A stretch of 42,726 nucleotides of DNA from Bacteroidetes bacterium UBA4416 (GCA_002390745.1 DGQK01000076.1:1-42726), one strand, 5' to 3'. Numbered from the stretch's first letter, positions 7,181-16,233 are shown. The notes: a model not told the origin generated them from the letters alone. Made by a program: numbers and translations.

Positions 7181-8242
7181 ATGAATAAAACTACAAAATA
7201 TGCCATGCAGGGCGCTGCTTGGGGAGGTTTTCTTACAGGCCTTGTAAACGCAATTATCCAATTAAGTGAAATGAATAAAAATCCTAAGCAGAAATTTGAT
7301 TGGCGGAGATTGCTTATCGCCGGTGGCAAGGGTGCACTGCTTGGTGGTGCTGGTGGTCTGGCACTCGGGGCTATAGCCGATCATAACAATGCTTTAGAAT
7401 CACCCATTAATACTGATCTTGCTTTACTGGGATTATTGCCAATTGTGAGCCTAGACAAAACCAGTAGCACCTACCAGCTGCTCGACCGTAAGGCTTCTAA
7501 ACTTATTGAAATTTTGCAGCTTAAGTTCGGCGATAAGTTAGCAAGCGACCCGATGCGTTTGGGATCTACAGAAAAAGGAACGGCGCTTGCAGACAACTTC
7601 GATATTGACATCTGCCTGCCCTTTAAATCAGATAGCTTTTCATCAACTGAGAAAATGTTTGAAAGCGTACTGGATCTTATGAAATCTTCAATAGGAAACT
7701 ACGGTATTATAAGTGTGCGCGATCAGAAAAAATCTGTCGGTGTAATCTTCGAATTGAGAGGAGAAGAGTACAAAATAGATGTGGTTCCTTATAAAATCAC
7801 GGCAACACCTGGAAATAAAACCTCTGGTTACTTATATGTGAACGATTCGAACAATCCCACTTATACAAAAACAGACATTCATAAGCTGAAAAATTTTAAG
7901 CTTAGCGATGCGCAAAAGAAAATAGTATTGCTTTTAAAGCACTGGAAAGCAGTCAACGGCATTCCTTTAAGTTCTCATCTTTTAGAGCACCTGGTAAAAG
8001 ACGCATACTATTACAATCAGGTTCCACGTAATTTTACTAAAAAGCTGGTTATGGTTTTAAGACACATTCACGCTAACCTCAATCTTGCAGTAATTAGAAG
8101 TACTGAAAACACTAACAACATTCTCACTGATATTTCTCAAAGTAAAAAAGAGATAATCATTAAAGCCTGTAAAATAGTTCTTGACGACTATGAATATCAG
8201 CCAAATTCCGTCTTAAAACATTTTGAAATCACTACCAATTAA
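7181..8242 (+). CDS. Second CD-NTase homologue with N-terminal glycine-zipper membrane region
   Basis: A 353-residue protein. Residues 10-28 (GAAWGGFLTGLVNAIIQ) and 45-66 (LIAGGKGALLGGAGGLALGAIA) form two glycine-rich hydrophobic segments, like a glycine zipper that could span or insert into a membrane. Residues about 100-345 are a nucleotidyltransferase with an apparently intact site: GS at 128-129, D141-I-D143, and D200 in YKIDVVPYK. It aligns block by block with the first CD-NTase in this operon (FDID-LPFK; QKKSVGV; KIDVVP; LLLKHWK). Unlike that protein it ends ...FEITTN, without the terminal glycine used by Cap2. It may be a second signal synthase at the membrane, or an effector or regulator built from a CD-NTase. 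It is the last gene before a terminator. Confidence 0.8.
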   Translation: MNKTTKYAMQGAAWGGFLTGLVNAIIQLSEMNKNPKQKFDWRRLLIAGGKGALLGGAGGLALGAIADHNNALESPINTDLALLGLLPIVSLDKTSSTYQLLDRKASKLIEILQLKFGDKLASDPMRLGSTEKGTALADNFDIDICLPFKSDSFSSTEKMFESVLDLMKSSIGNYGIISVRDQKKSVGVIFELRGEEYKIDVVPYKITATPGNKTSGYLYVNDSNNPTYTKTDIHKLKNFKLSDAQKKIVLLLKHWKAVNGIPLSSHLLEHLVKDAYYYNQVPRNFTKKLVMVLRHIHANLNLAVIRSTENTNNILTDISQSKKEIIIKACKIVLDDYEYQPNSVLKHFEITTN

Positions 8243-8376
8243 GGATATTTTGTTATTTAAGCTAATACAACGCTATTATGTTAAGGCCGCTAAGATGCTT
8301 GATTTCCTGAAATAGGGTTATATTGCATCTTATTTTATTTTGTTTTACATCGAATGATATCATTGTATATTTAATT

Positions 8377-8400
8377 AACCTCCCGCCTGAGCGGGAGGTT
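8377..8400. terminator. Strong hairpin terminator between CBASS operon and integrase
   Basis: A perfect 10-bp stem AACCTCCCGC / GCGGGAGGTT with a CTGA loop. It lies 134 bases after the last CBASS gene and 21 bases before the 3' end of the convergent integrase gene, and probably serves both. Confidence 0.75.
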
Positions 8401-8421
8401 TGGGATATGGATATAGAAAAA

Positions 8422-9576
8422 TTAGGCTGTTTTATATGAACTGTTTAAGTTGATAGAGGGCATCCCTTTAATGGCAGCTAGCCTTTTAAAATCCCGTACA
8501 TGGGTATAAATCTGTGTAGCTGTAATATCGGCATGGCCCAAAAGTTTTGAAACCGTCCACAAGTCAGCTTCGGGGCTATTTTCCAGCAGGTTTGTTGCAA
8601 AAGAATGCCTTGTGTTATGAGGCTTCCTTTTCTTTTTTGGGATGCCAGCTGCTATACCCCATTTGTGGACATAATAAAGATAGTTTCTGTATTTTGGGCC
8701 TTGCTTCTTGCCGCCATCATACAGGTTTTGGAACACATAAGGACCGACATACCTTTCTTTTTCTTGGGCTTTTCGTCTTTCTTTTAGTATTTCAATGGCC
8801 TGCTCTGAGAGGGGAGCGTACTCAGGTTCTTTAGTCTTAACCTGAGTGAGCTGCATGAGCCACGCTTCTTGCCCTTGAACAGTTTTGACGATAATAGTCT
8901 CCCAAAGCAGACTATTCATGTCAACCCATCTGAGGCCGCTAAAACAGTTAAATAGATAAGCTTGGCGGTACTCTTCCGGCATATTTACCCGTGTATCAGC
9001 CAGCCTTTGGATTTCCTGTAAAGTTAATGGATCTGGCAACTTCTTCTCTTTTTTTAATCTTTCATGTCTTGGGACTTTTTTAATGGGATTTTGAAGTAAA
9101 AAATCCGCCCTCATCGCATCATCTAAAGCACAGGATACATTTTTAAGGTAATGGATAGCGGTGTTGTTACTGACATGTTTAAGCAAGTACTTAGTAAAAG
9201 ACCTAATCCAGTTAACATTAATCCTACAAAAAGGTAAAGGGCTACCATTACAGAATAACTTTACATGTCTTATCGTATTGTGATTATGAGTATTGTTAAG
9301 TCCTCTTTCTTTTATGTATTCCGGGAACCAAGTGACAAAATCGACGTTCTGTTTCCCCCGATCAACCAAAGCATTATTCTGACTTAACAGTTCGTTCTCA
9401 CGTTTGGCTCGAATCTCGTTAGCTATTCGCCTCTTTTCTTTGTCATCATCTGTTGGCTTTTTCTTGCTAATGTGGATTTTTAAAAATTCCGGCCACCGTT
9501 CACCATTGTGATTGACATCCAGGTAAAGGGAAACTTTGCCCCCATTGATCTTTTTTTCTCTTAATGTTACACTCAT
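8422..9576 (-). CDS. Tyrosine-type site-specific recombinase/integrase
   Basis: A 384-residue phage-integrase family recombinase with all catalytic residues: Arg216 in SGLRWVD, a hairpin lysine near 247-249 (QVKTKE), His320 and Arg323 in HNTRHSF, His348 in LLGHAD, and nucleophile Tyr357 in TQIYTHV. The N-terminal arm-type/SAM-like domain (about 1-170) is that of Bacteroidota mobile elements. It points leftward toward the CBASS operon, and with no transposition or transfer genes present it is the only visible mobility function of the island. An 11-bp inverted repeat (9610-9643) lies in its leader and may be regulatory. Matching attachment-site repeats could not be identified with confidence. 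Confidence 0.92.
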   Translation of the reverse strand: MSVTLREKKINGGKVSLYLDVNHNGERWPEFLKIHISKKKPTDDDKEKRRIANEIRAKRENELLSQNNALVDRGKQNVDFVTWFPEYIKERGLNNTHNHNTIRHVKLFCNGSPLPFCRINVNWIRSFTKYLLKHVSNNTAIHYLKNVSCALDDAMRADFLLQNPIKKVPRHERLKKEKKLPDPLTLQEIQRLADTRVNMPEEYRQAYLFNCFSGLRWVDMNSLLWETIIVKTVQGQEAWLMQLTQVKTKEPEYAPLSEQAIEILKERRKAQEKERYVGPYVFQNLYDGGKKQGPKYRNYLYYVHKWGIAAGIPKKKRKPHNTRHSFATNLLENSPEADLWTVSKLLGHADITATQIYTHVRDFKRLAAIKGMPSINLNSSYKTA

Positions 9577-9609
9577 TTTCTTTTGTTTTAAAGGGTTAAT
9601 AAATCCCTC

Positions 9610-9643
9610 TTTTCATTCTGTTTTGTAAAGGTCAGAATGAAAA
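9610..9643. repeat. 11-bp inverted repeat upstream of the integrase gene
   Basis: TTTTCATTCTG (9610-9620) and CAGAATGAAAA (9633-9643) are perfect inverted copies separated by 12 bases, 34 bases upstream of the integrase ATG. The arrangement fits an operator or an mRNA hairpin controlling the integrase, or part of a recombination site. The remainder of the 9577-9868 gap is A/T-rich and otherwise featureless. Confidence 0.5.
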
Positions 9644-9868
9644 AAGGACTGTTTCGGGTTCTTGAACCTTCACAATCCTTTGAGAAAAGCCGAGTAACAA
9701 CTGAGTGACAAAATTCACCTAAATGAGACTAAACAGGCCTATATGTACCTAAATTGCATTTTCAATAATGCATTGATTTTCTGTGTTTTATTTGGTTTAT
9801 TTGTATTCTATTAGATTATAGTACGTCCCTTCGGGCGAAGCCCGGAAGAGTACCGTTCAAAGCAATGA

Positions 9869-10336
9869 TTATGTCCTTTTCAAAAATTTGATCGTCAATC
9901 CCATCTGCCCAAGGTGATAAGCATTGTGGTGAATCAAGCCATACAGAACATCCTGGTGTGTAAATGCCGAACCATGATAGGGCTGTTCAAAGAACGACCC
10001 GTCACTCACTTCAATCAGCCGGATCAGCTCATCATGCAGGTCGAAGAATTCCTCTTTCAATACTTCCCAGCCATCGGCCTTCAGCTGTTCATTGGTTTTC
10101 CAATCGTCTGGGCTATTGTCCTGCAATTCGTTTTCAATCCCCGTCATCCGGTCCATACAGGCACGGAGCCATACGTTCAGGTGCGAGAGCAACTCTGCCA
10201 CGCTGTGCAAACCAGGTATGGGGTTGATAAACGCTTCTTCCGCAGAAATGCTGTTTAGTTTTTTATCGAAATGCTCATCGAGCTACAAAGGGCCGTGCAG
10301 CAGATCGTGTAATTGTTTGATGAGGTCTTGTTTCAT
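9869..10336 (-). pseudogene. DinB-like four-helix protein gene interrupted by an amber codon
   Basis: A DinB/YfiT-superfamily reading frame of 155 codons starting at ATG 10336. It is broken by an in-frame TAG at 10283-10285 (codon 18: ...HGPL, stop, LDEHFDKK...). After the stop the frame is open and well conserved in style: NPIPGLHSVAELLSHLNVW, then AFTHQDVLYGLIHHNAYHLGQMG with the His pattern of metal-binding DinB proteins. Re-initiation at TTG 10210 would give 113 residues lacking the first helix. A tryptophan (TGG) at codon 18 would restore the protein, so a single G-to-A change is the simplest lesion. It could be recent inactivation or a sequencing error. The gene ends 293 bases from the integrase start. 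Confidence 0.75.
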
Positions 10337-10344
10337 AGCAAATA

Positions 10345-10818
10345 TTATAAATTGCTCATGAGAGCAGCGTGAAAGATATTGCAAAGGTATACCCAGGCAA
10401 TTAAAAATAGCTGGAAGGGAATCCTGAACCATAAGTACGAAAGGCCAGGCCCTTCGTGTGTGGCGTTTTGGTAATCCACATGTCTTGCCGCAGCATACAG
10501 ATTGACCGGAAGCACCAGAATAAAAAACAGGATGAGTAAATAGGCGGTCAACAGTTGCAGGGAAGGGATAAGTAATCCCGCAGCAGCCATTATTTCAATG
10601 ATCCCGGTGATGTAGACTATGGCCGCCTTAAATGGAATGAAAGGAGGCATCATCAGTTCCATACCCTTCACAAAGGCAAAATGCCCGATGGCGGTAAGCA
10701 CCAGCATCACACTCATGGCGATATTCCCCGCCAGGAAAGGATCCGGCGTCCCGGCGATGAAGCGGATCGCGAAAAAAGAAACAGCGAAGCTGACGATCAG
10801 CACAAAAAAAGGTTTCAT
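10345..10818 (-). CDS. DoxX-like integral membrane protein
   Basis: A 157-residue protein with four hydrophobic segments (about 2-20, 34-52, 64-92, 128-148) and the DoxX-like layout, including a GIIEIMAAAGLLIP helix and a short loop before the last helix. DoxX-family proteins are small quinone- or redox-linked or simply uncharacterised membrane proteins, and the substrate is unknown. The start is ATG 10818 (MKPFFVLIV). A TTG further upstream lies on top of the -7 promoter box and is unlikely. It is followed closely by the broken DinB-like gene on the same strand, 8 bases apart. Confidence 0.8.
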   Translation of the reverse strand: MKPFFVLIVSFAVSFFAIRFIAGTPDPFLAGNIAMSVMLVLTAIGHFAFVKGMELMMPPFIPFKAAIVYITGIIEIMAAAGLLIPSLQLLTAYLLILFFILVLPVNLYAAARHVDYQNATHEGPGLSYLWFRIPFQLFLIAWVYLCNIFHAALMSNL

Positions 10819-10837
10819 GGGCAAAGCGGTTGAGACA

Positions 10838-10845
10838 CAAAGGTA
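10838..10845 (-). promoter_or_regulatory. -7 promoter box of the DoxX-like gene
   Basis: TACCTTTG on the minus strand matches the Bacteroidota -7 consensus TAnnTTTG and lies 20 bases before ATG 10818. A TTTA lies 18 bases further upstream in the -33 position. Confidence 0.45.
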
Positions 10846-10862
10846 CAAACTCTTGCCGCAGC

Positions 10863-11261
10863 TTAAACATCATTGAGCCCGATCACGTCATAAGAGCTTA
10901 TGGTAAAAAAGCGGTGTTGCCCGAAAGGTTTGGCGATCAGCAACACATTGGCCTCGCTGTAGATATGAACAAATTCCATTGGCAGAACACCTGCGCCTGC
11001 GCCGATCAGCTTCCGGAGCTCTTCGGGTTTGTAGAGCAGGTCCGGATACCTGACCACCTCGCCGCTTTGATCCGATTGCAGGCTAATGCCGATCGATTTC
11101 GCTTTTGGCTCCAGCTTCATGGAAAAACTGTGCTGCGGAAATTTTCTCACAAGCGCTTCGTAAGGGGTGAGCGCCTGGAATCCGTACGCATACCTGATAC
11201 CTATGCGGGAAGCCTTGTTTGCCAAAATCTTGATGACCAGGTGCTGCTGATGGATGTACAT
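10863..11261 (-). CDS. Conserved-looking hypothetical protein
   Basis: A 132-residue protein of mixed alpha/beta character that I do not recognise. It has neither a signal peptide nor a membrane segment. Recognisable blocks are ALVRKFPQHSFSMKLEPKA and PMEFVHIYSEANVLLIAKPFG. The frame extends to 11402, but ATG 11261 (MYIHQQHLV) is preferred because the upstream residues are basic, low in structure and non-conserved in style. A short inverted repeat (GCTTAA/TTAAGC, 11262-11275) immediately precedes that ATG. It ends 45 bases before the DoxX-like start, with that gene's own promoter between. Confidence 0.55.
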   Translation of the reverse strand: MYIHQQHLVIKILANKASRIGIRYAYGFQALTPYEALVRKFPQHSFSMKLEPKAKSIGISLQSDQSGEVVRYPDLLYKPEELRKLIGAGAGVLPMEFVHIYSEANVLLIAKPFGQHRFFTISSYDVIGLNDV

Positions 11262-11509
11262 GCTTAAAATTAAGCAATGCGGGCGTACCGGTTTGCTATG
11301 GATTATAGCATTAGCCTTGTTTTTTCCCGGAGAAGTTGCGGAGAAAATACATAGCGGCATTTTGCTGAACTGATGGTTTTGGCGTTCAATTTTAACATAC
11401 ACCCGACAAATCTCTCCGGGGGGTGGTGTTCTGTGGATTTTGCATGCCTATAAGCCTGTTGATCAGGCATTTTCACCGAAAACCTTAGCAGCATTCCGAT
11501 TTTTTCCTA

Positions 11510-11517
11510 TATATTTG
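11510..11517 (+). promoter_or_regulatory. Candidate -7 box of the sensor/SiaC operon
   Basis: TATATTTG fits TAnnTTTG and lies 80 bases before ATG 11598. No clear TTTG stands in the -33 position, so this is a moderate candidate for the promoter of the six-gene operon that follows. Confidence 0.35.
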
Positions 11518-11597
11518 TTACTGATGCAATCAATCTATTTATCGTTCCCCGAAAATTCCAGTAGCGTTCTAATATAACAATCCATTCATCTCCTAAT

Positions 11598-14500
11598 ATG
11601 TGGTTTTTAATCACGGGTATCCTGTCTTTCTTCGCGCTCCTATGGTTTATATCGAGGCGGGTGAATGCATTCAATTTTAAAAATGTGAATGCTGCCGGCG
11701 ATGAAAAACTGTTGATCCAGAAATCCAGGATTTTATCGGTTGCGGCCCTCGTGCTTAATTTCGGGATTGATTTTTTTCACCGCCAGATGAATGAAGCCTA
11801 TGTCATCAACTGGCAGGTGAATGTAAAGGCTGCGTTGCTGGCGATCATCGTCTTTGTTTATACGTTTCGCAAGCCCGTCAATACCCGGGTCTTAAGTTGG
11901 CTGCTAAAGGGCGCTTACATCTTTATCTGCGGCCTCTATATTTACCGTGCCGCGATCAATGGTTTCGATCCGGCCATCGCTACGGAGGTTTGCATCACGT
12001 TTATCTATTCGCTGCTTATATTTTCAGGTCTCCGGAGCATTCTGCTGTTTGTGGCCTTTACAGCTTTGGCATCTTCATTGGCCGTTTACTATGCGCCTGG
12101 CCCGCACGAGAATAAAACCATCTTTATTTCCGCTTCGATACAGGCACTGCTGATGCTGTTCATGTTTATCTTCATTGAAAGCAGGAAACTATCCAAGATC
12201 ATCTTTTCCGACATCATTCTCCGGAATTCCCAGCACCTCATCGTCGTCACCGACGTTCAGGGTCATGTGATTTATGTGAACCGCTTTGCCAAGGAAAGCT
12301 TAGGCGATTCCGACTCTGGCTGGTGGAAGTCTGGCAGCGTAAGCGACGCAGAAGCCCGGGAATACACGCAGCGCCTGGCAGACCATATCCGGCAAAACAT
12401 TTCTTCCAGGCGGCAGGAACGTATTTTCGATAACAGAATAGGTGGCTACAAGGTGATCTCCTGGCGCGAAACCCCGATCATGCAACGCTATATGCTGCTG
12501 GTGGGAGAAGATATCAGCGAGGAACTGAAACAAAAAGAAGAGCTTGAAAAACTGTCCCTGGTAGTTAAGAATGTCACTAACGGCATCGTACTCACCGATT
12601 CGGAACACAGGATCGAATGGGTAAACGACAGTTTTCTTAAGCTGATGGGCTATACGCTTCCCGAGCTTTTAGGCAAGCGCCCTATCGATGTGTTTTCGGG
12701 GCCGGAGACCAACAAAACACTGAAGGGCCGCATCCGGCAGGAAGGGCTGTCGGAAGATGTGGAGATGGTACAATATACCAAAAGCGGCGAAGCAAAATGG
12801 CTCATGGTCAATAATTCCAAACTGAAGGACCAGGCAGGTAATGTGATCAGGCAGGTGGAGATCATCACCGACATTACGGAGCGTAAGCGCGTAGAGCGCA
12901 AGTTCGGCTATATCCTGCAAAATGCCGGTGACATTATCTACACCAGCGACGTGCGCGGAAACTTCGATTTTGTAAATGATACCGTAACAACCATCCTGGG
13001 CTATCAACCTCAGGAACTGATGGGCTGGCACTTTACTCAGCTGATCACCGAGGATGACAAAGAACGTGTGGAGCGGTTCTACTACAACAGCTTTAAGAAT
13101 AAAATCAATGATACCTACCTCGAGTTTAAAGTAAAGACGAAAGACAACAGGATTGTTTGGGTATCGCAAACGGTAAACTTTATTTTTGACGAGAAAGGCG
13201 AGATCGAAGGGCTTCAAGCCATCGTCAGGGATATTACCTCAATAAAGACCGCCGAGGCAGAACGCTTGTATAAATACGAGCGTCACCAGTTGTTCAGCGG
13301 TGTTCTTGCATCACTTTCCATAAAGCCTTTCGATGCCTTCGGGACCCTGGAGGTATTCTTTGGAGAGATCAGCAGCAAGCTGTCGGAGGCTTTGCAGGTG
13401 ACCCGCGTAAGCCTTTGGTTCATTGAAAAAGACAAGCTGGTGTGCCGTTCCTGCACCCAAAGCAGCAAGCTTAACATGGGTGCCCCCAAGGAAATTTTCA
13501 AGGAGGAGCACCCTCTTTACTTCAGCACTCTGGCAGGCGGCAATGTGATCAAAGCCGATGATGCTTCCCAGCATCCGGCCATCGCTGATTTTGCCAACAA
13601 TTATCTTTCGGAGCTGGGGATCCGCTCGATGCTGGATGTGCCGATCCTGCTTGGCGGTGAGCTCATTGGCGTGCTGTGTTGCGAAGAGATGAGGGGTAAC
13701 CGGCACTGGACGGAAGAAGAAGAAACATTTGCGCGCTCCATCGCAGATCTGGTGGCTATTAACCTGGAGGCGGACAAACGGCGCCAGGTTGAGAAGCATA
13801 TTCATGAAAGCGAAAGCAATTTCAGGCAGCTCAACGAAACCATTGATGACGTTTTCTGGCTATACGACCTTAGGGAGCACAGGATTTTGTACGTAAGCCC
13901 GTCGAGCGAGAAGGTGCTGGGAATTGCGCCGGATGAATTTTATAAGACCGATAACTATTGGGTCAACTATATCCTGGAAGAGGATAAGCCGATGATCATT
14001 AAGGCCCACCAAGTGATCGAGCAAACCGGTTACTATGAGGTGGAATACCGCATCCGGAAGCCGGGCGGCTCTATTCACTGGATTTACGAAAAGTCATTCG
14101 GGATCAAAGACGAGCATGGAAACTACGTGAAGAGCTCCGGCCTTTGCTCCGACATTACTTCAAGAAAAGAGTCGCAGGCCCTCATCGAGCGCTTGTCGCT
14201 TGTAGCCGAAAAGACCACGAACTCCATCATCATTACCAACAGGCAGGAAGAAATCATTTGGGTGAACCAGGCATTCGAGCGGCTTACCGGTTACCGTTTT
14301 GCGGAAGTGTTGGGCAAGAACCCCAGCCGTTTGCTGCAAGGCAAAGAAACATCGCCGGAGTCGCGCGAAGCTATCCGGGGGATCCTGGAGAATCACCGCT
14401 CGGGTCATGTGGAGTTGTTGAATTACAACAAGCAGGGAGAAGCATACTGGACCAGCCTTCAGATAGATCCCGTATTTGACGCGAGTGGGAACTGTATTTA

Positions 14501-15857
14501 CTATATTTCTGTAGAGAGTGATATTACCACGCAGAAGCGCGCAGCCTTTGCGCTCCAGGAAAGTAAGGAAAAGCTCGATGAGTATGCCCGTTCGCTGGAG
14601 TTCCAGGATGCCGCCAAGGAAAAACTTATTCAATCGCAAAGCGTGGACGACGTTGTAGAGCATGTACTGGGCTTCCTTCAGCGCCAGCTTCCGGACGTTT
14701 GTTATCTGTCCATGTTCGTGCTGGACGAAAAACGTCAGAACTTTATCGGGAAGCGACTTATAGACGGCCAGGTAGAACGCGAAAGTATCAATATCAGGCA
14801 TACGAAGAGCTATCCGTCAGTGAGTTCCGGTCAAACCTATATCGAGAAGGACCTTGGGGAAAATGCGGTTATTTCGGAATCAGATAAATACCTGATAAGC
14901 ATTGGCACCAGGTCCTACATCGTTCTGCCATTGATGAGCTTCAACGAGTTCTTCGGCGTTCTGGTTATCTCTTTCTCGACCCCTTATAAACTTACCGAGC
15001 GCGATGAAGGCAGCTTGCAGAGCCTGGTTGTCCTGTTATCGTCTACCGTCCGTCAGCTGATGCTCCGCGACAGGATTGTCGATCACAATAAAGACTTGAA
15101 CGACAGCCTTAAGTATGCACAAAACATTCAGGCTTCAATCCTGCCATTTAATATTAACAGCGGGCTGGTTCATGAAACGTTTATCCTGTATCTGCCGAAA
15201 GCGCACGTAAGCGGTGATTTCTACTGGCTCGAAGAGGTAGGCGATCACCAGTTCATTGTGGTCGGAGATTGTACCGGGCATGGTGTTCCGGGAGCATTCC
15301 TGACACTTCTCGCCAACAACCTCCTTCAAAAGAATATTGTTGAGAACAGGCTGGTGTCGCCTGCGGCTATTCTCCAGAACATAGACCGTGAAATATACAC
15401 GATCCTGAACCGAAACTCCGACAGGCTGGTGCGCGACGGCATGGAGCTGGCAATCGCTGTAGTGAATAATAAAAATCAAACGTTGACCTTTGCCGGTGCC
15501 GGGATCGGCCTTACGTGTTTTTCCGATGAAGAAGAGCCTTTGGTATTGCGCGGCAGCCCTGTGCCTATCGGCGATTACAAGAGTGAAGAAAGCAGCTTTT
15601 CGGAAACCGTGCTTTCGCTGAAAGGCAACGAGCAGTTCTTTATGAATTCCGATGGTTACCAGGATCAGCTTGGCGGAACCAACAATAAAAGGTTAAGCAA
15701 GAAAACATTCATGTCTTACCTGAAGGAAGTGCGGCACATGAATGCAACGGAGCAACGCGAAACCCTGAATCTCTATCTTAAAACCCACCAGAAAAATTAC
15801 AGCCAGACAGATGATATTACTGTTCTTGGTTTTAAAACAATGCCTATAACCCCATGA
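11598..15857 (+). CDS. Multi-PAS/GAF membrane sensor with C-terminal PP2C (SpoIIE/SiaA-like) phosphatase
   Basis: A 1419-residue sensor phosphatase. The N-terminus has about six hydrophobic membrane segments (1-195). PAS domains follow near 205-300, 320-430 and 435-550, a GAF near 560-728, PAS domains near 740-855 and 864-985, and a second GAF near 998-1155. A coiled linker leads to a PP2C/SpoIIE domain (about 1165-1415) with the metal-binding motifs SGDFYW, GDCTGHGVPG and TDDITVL. SpoIIE-type phosphatases dephosphorylate anti-anti-sigma-like or SiaC-type proteins. The gene directly downstream, overlapping by 4 bases (ATGA), encodes a SiaC-family protein, its likely substrate. The number of sensory modules suggests integration of redox, light or small-ligand inputs, but the ligands are unknown. 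There is no histidine kinase domain. Confidence 0.92.
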   Translation: MWFLITGILSFFALLWFISRRVNAFNFKNVNAAGDEKLLIQKSRILSVAALVLNFGIDFFHRQMNEAYVINWQVNVKAALLAIIVFVYTFRKPVNTRVLSWLLKGAYIFICGLYIYRAAINGFDPAIATEVCITFIYSLLIFSGLRSILLFVAFTALASSLAVYYAPGPHENKTIFISASIQALLMLFMFIFIESRKLSKIIFSDIILRNSQHLIVVTDVQGHVIYVNRFAKESLGDSDSGWWKSGSVSDAEAREYTQRLADHIRQNISSRRQERIFDNRIGGYKVISWRETPIMQRYMLLVGEDISEELKQKEELEKLSLVVKNVTNGIVLTDSEHRIEWVNDSFLKLMGYTLPELLGKRPIDVFSGPETNKTLKGRIRQEGLSEDVEMVQYTKSGEAKWLMVNNSKLKDQAGNVIRQVEIITDITERKRVERKFGYILQNAGDIIYTSDVRGNFDFVNDTVTTILGYQPQELMGWHFTQLITEDDKERVERFYYNSFKNKINDTYLEFKVKTKDNRIVWVSQTVNFIFDEKGEIEGLQAIVRDITSIKTAEAERLYKYERHQLFSGVLASLSIKPFDAFGTLEVFFGEISSKLSEALQVTRVSLWFIEKDKLVCRSCTQSSKLNMGAPKEIFKEEHPLYFSTLAGGNVIKADDASQHPAIADFANNYLSELGIRSMLDVPILLGGELIGVLCCEEMRGNRHWTEEEETFARSIADLVAINLEADKRRQVEKHIHESESNFRQLNETIDDVFWLYDLREHRILYVSPSSEKVLGIAPDEFYKTDNYWVNYILEEDKPMIIKAHQVIEQTGYYEVEYRIRKPGGSIHWIYEKSFGIKDEHGNYVKSSGLCSDITSRKESQALIERLSLVAEKTTNSIIITNRQEEIIWVNQAFERLTGYRFAEVLGKNPSRLLQGKETSPESREAIRGILENHRSGHVELLNYNKQGEAYWTSLQIDPVFDASGNCIYYISVESDITTQKRAAFALQESKEKLDEYARSLEFQDAAKEKLIQSQSVDDVVEHVLGFLQRQLPDVCYLSMFVLDEKRQNFIGKRLIDGQVERESINIRHTKSYPSVSSGQTYIEKDLGENAVISESDKYLISIGTRSYIVLPLMSFNEFFGVLVISFSTPYKLTERDEGSLQSLVVLLSSTVRQLMLRDRIVDHNKDLNDSLKYAQNIQASILPFNINSGLVHETFILYLPKAHVSGDFYWLEEVGDHQFIVVGDCTGHGVPGAFLTLLANNLLQKNIVENRLVSPAAILQNIDREIYTILNRNSDRLVRDGMELAIAVVNNKNQTLTFAGAGIGLTCFSDEEEPLVLRGSPVPIGDYKSEESSFSETVLSLKGNEQFFMNSDGYQDQLGGTNNKRLSKKTFMSYLKEVRHMNATEQRETLNLYLKTHQKNYSQTDDITVLGFKTMPITP

Positions 15858-16222
15858 CAGAAATCCACTATAACAAGACCGACGAGACACCGCTCGTCCA
15901 TTTTAAAGCAAACGGCGAATTACTCATCGAGGGTGTTTCGATCCCGGAAAATGTGGCTAAGTTCTATAAGCCGGTAATGGACTGGCTTCACCAATTTGCC
16001 TCCAAGCTGCCCCCGGCAGTAGTGCTCACCCTCCACCTGGAATACATGAATACATCCTCAACGCGTGTATTCATCGATATTATTAAAACTACGCAAAAAT
16101 TCTCATCCCTGGCCGATACGTCCATCGTATGGCTTCACAATAAAGAGGATGAAGATGCCATCGAACTCGGGAAAGAACTCGAGTATTCGGCCGGCGTCCA
16201 ATTCGAGTTCAGGGCCATTTAA
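15854..16222 (+). CDS. SiaC-family regulatory phosphoprotein (DUF1987), copy 1
   Basis: A 122-residue protein of the DUF1987/SiaC family. In Pseudomonas, SiaC is phosphorylated by the kinase SiaB and dephosphorylated by the PP2C protein SiaA, and the unphosphorylated form binds a diguanylate cyclase. The expected phospho-acceptor loop is LEYMNTSSTRVFIDI, with NTSS at 66-69. The start ATG at 15854 overlaps the stop of the sensor phosphatase gene (ATGA), a strong sign of coupled expression. No diguanylate cyclase is encoded in this window, so the output partner is unknown. A second SiaC-family gene lies at 21431. Confidence 0.88.
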   Translation: MTEIHYNKTDETPLVHFKANGELLIEGVSIPENVAKFYKPVMDWLHQFASKLPPAVVLTLHLEYMNTSSTRVFIDIIKTTQKFSSLADTSIVWLHNKEDEDAIELGKELEYSAGVQFEFRAI

Positions 16223-16233
16223 TCAGTATTGGT

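Noticed and set aside
538..9816. ATTAGAT-like direct repeats near both edges of the island as attachment sites
   Set aside because: The shared core is only about seven A/T-rich bases and would arise by chance.
9816..9862. Short CGGGC/GCCCG hairpin before the DinB-like stop as a terminator
   Set aside because: The stem is only 5 bp without a U-run; too weak to call.
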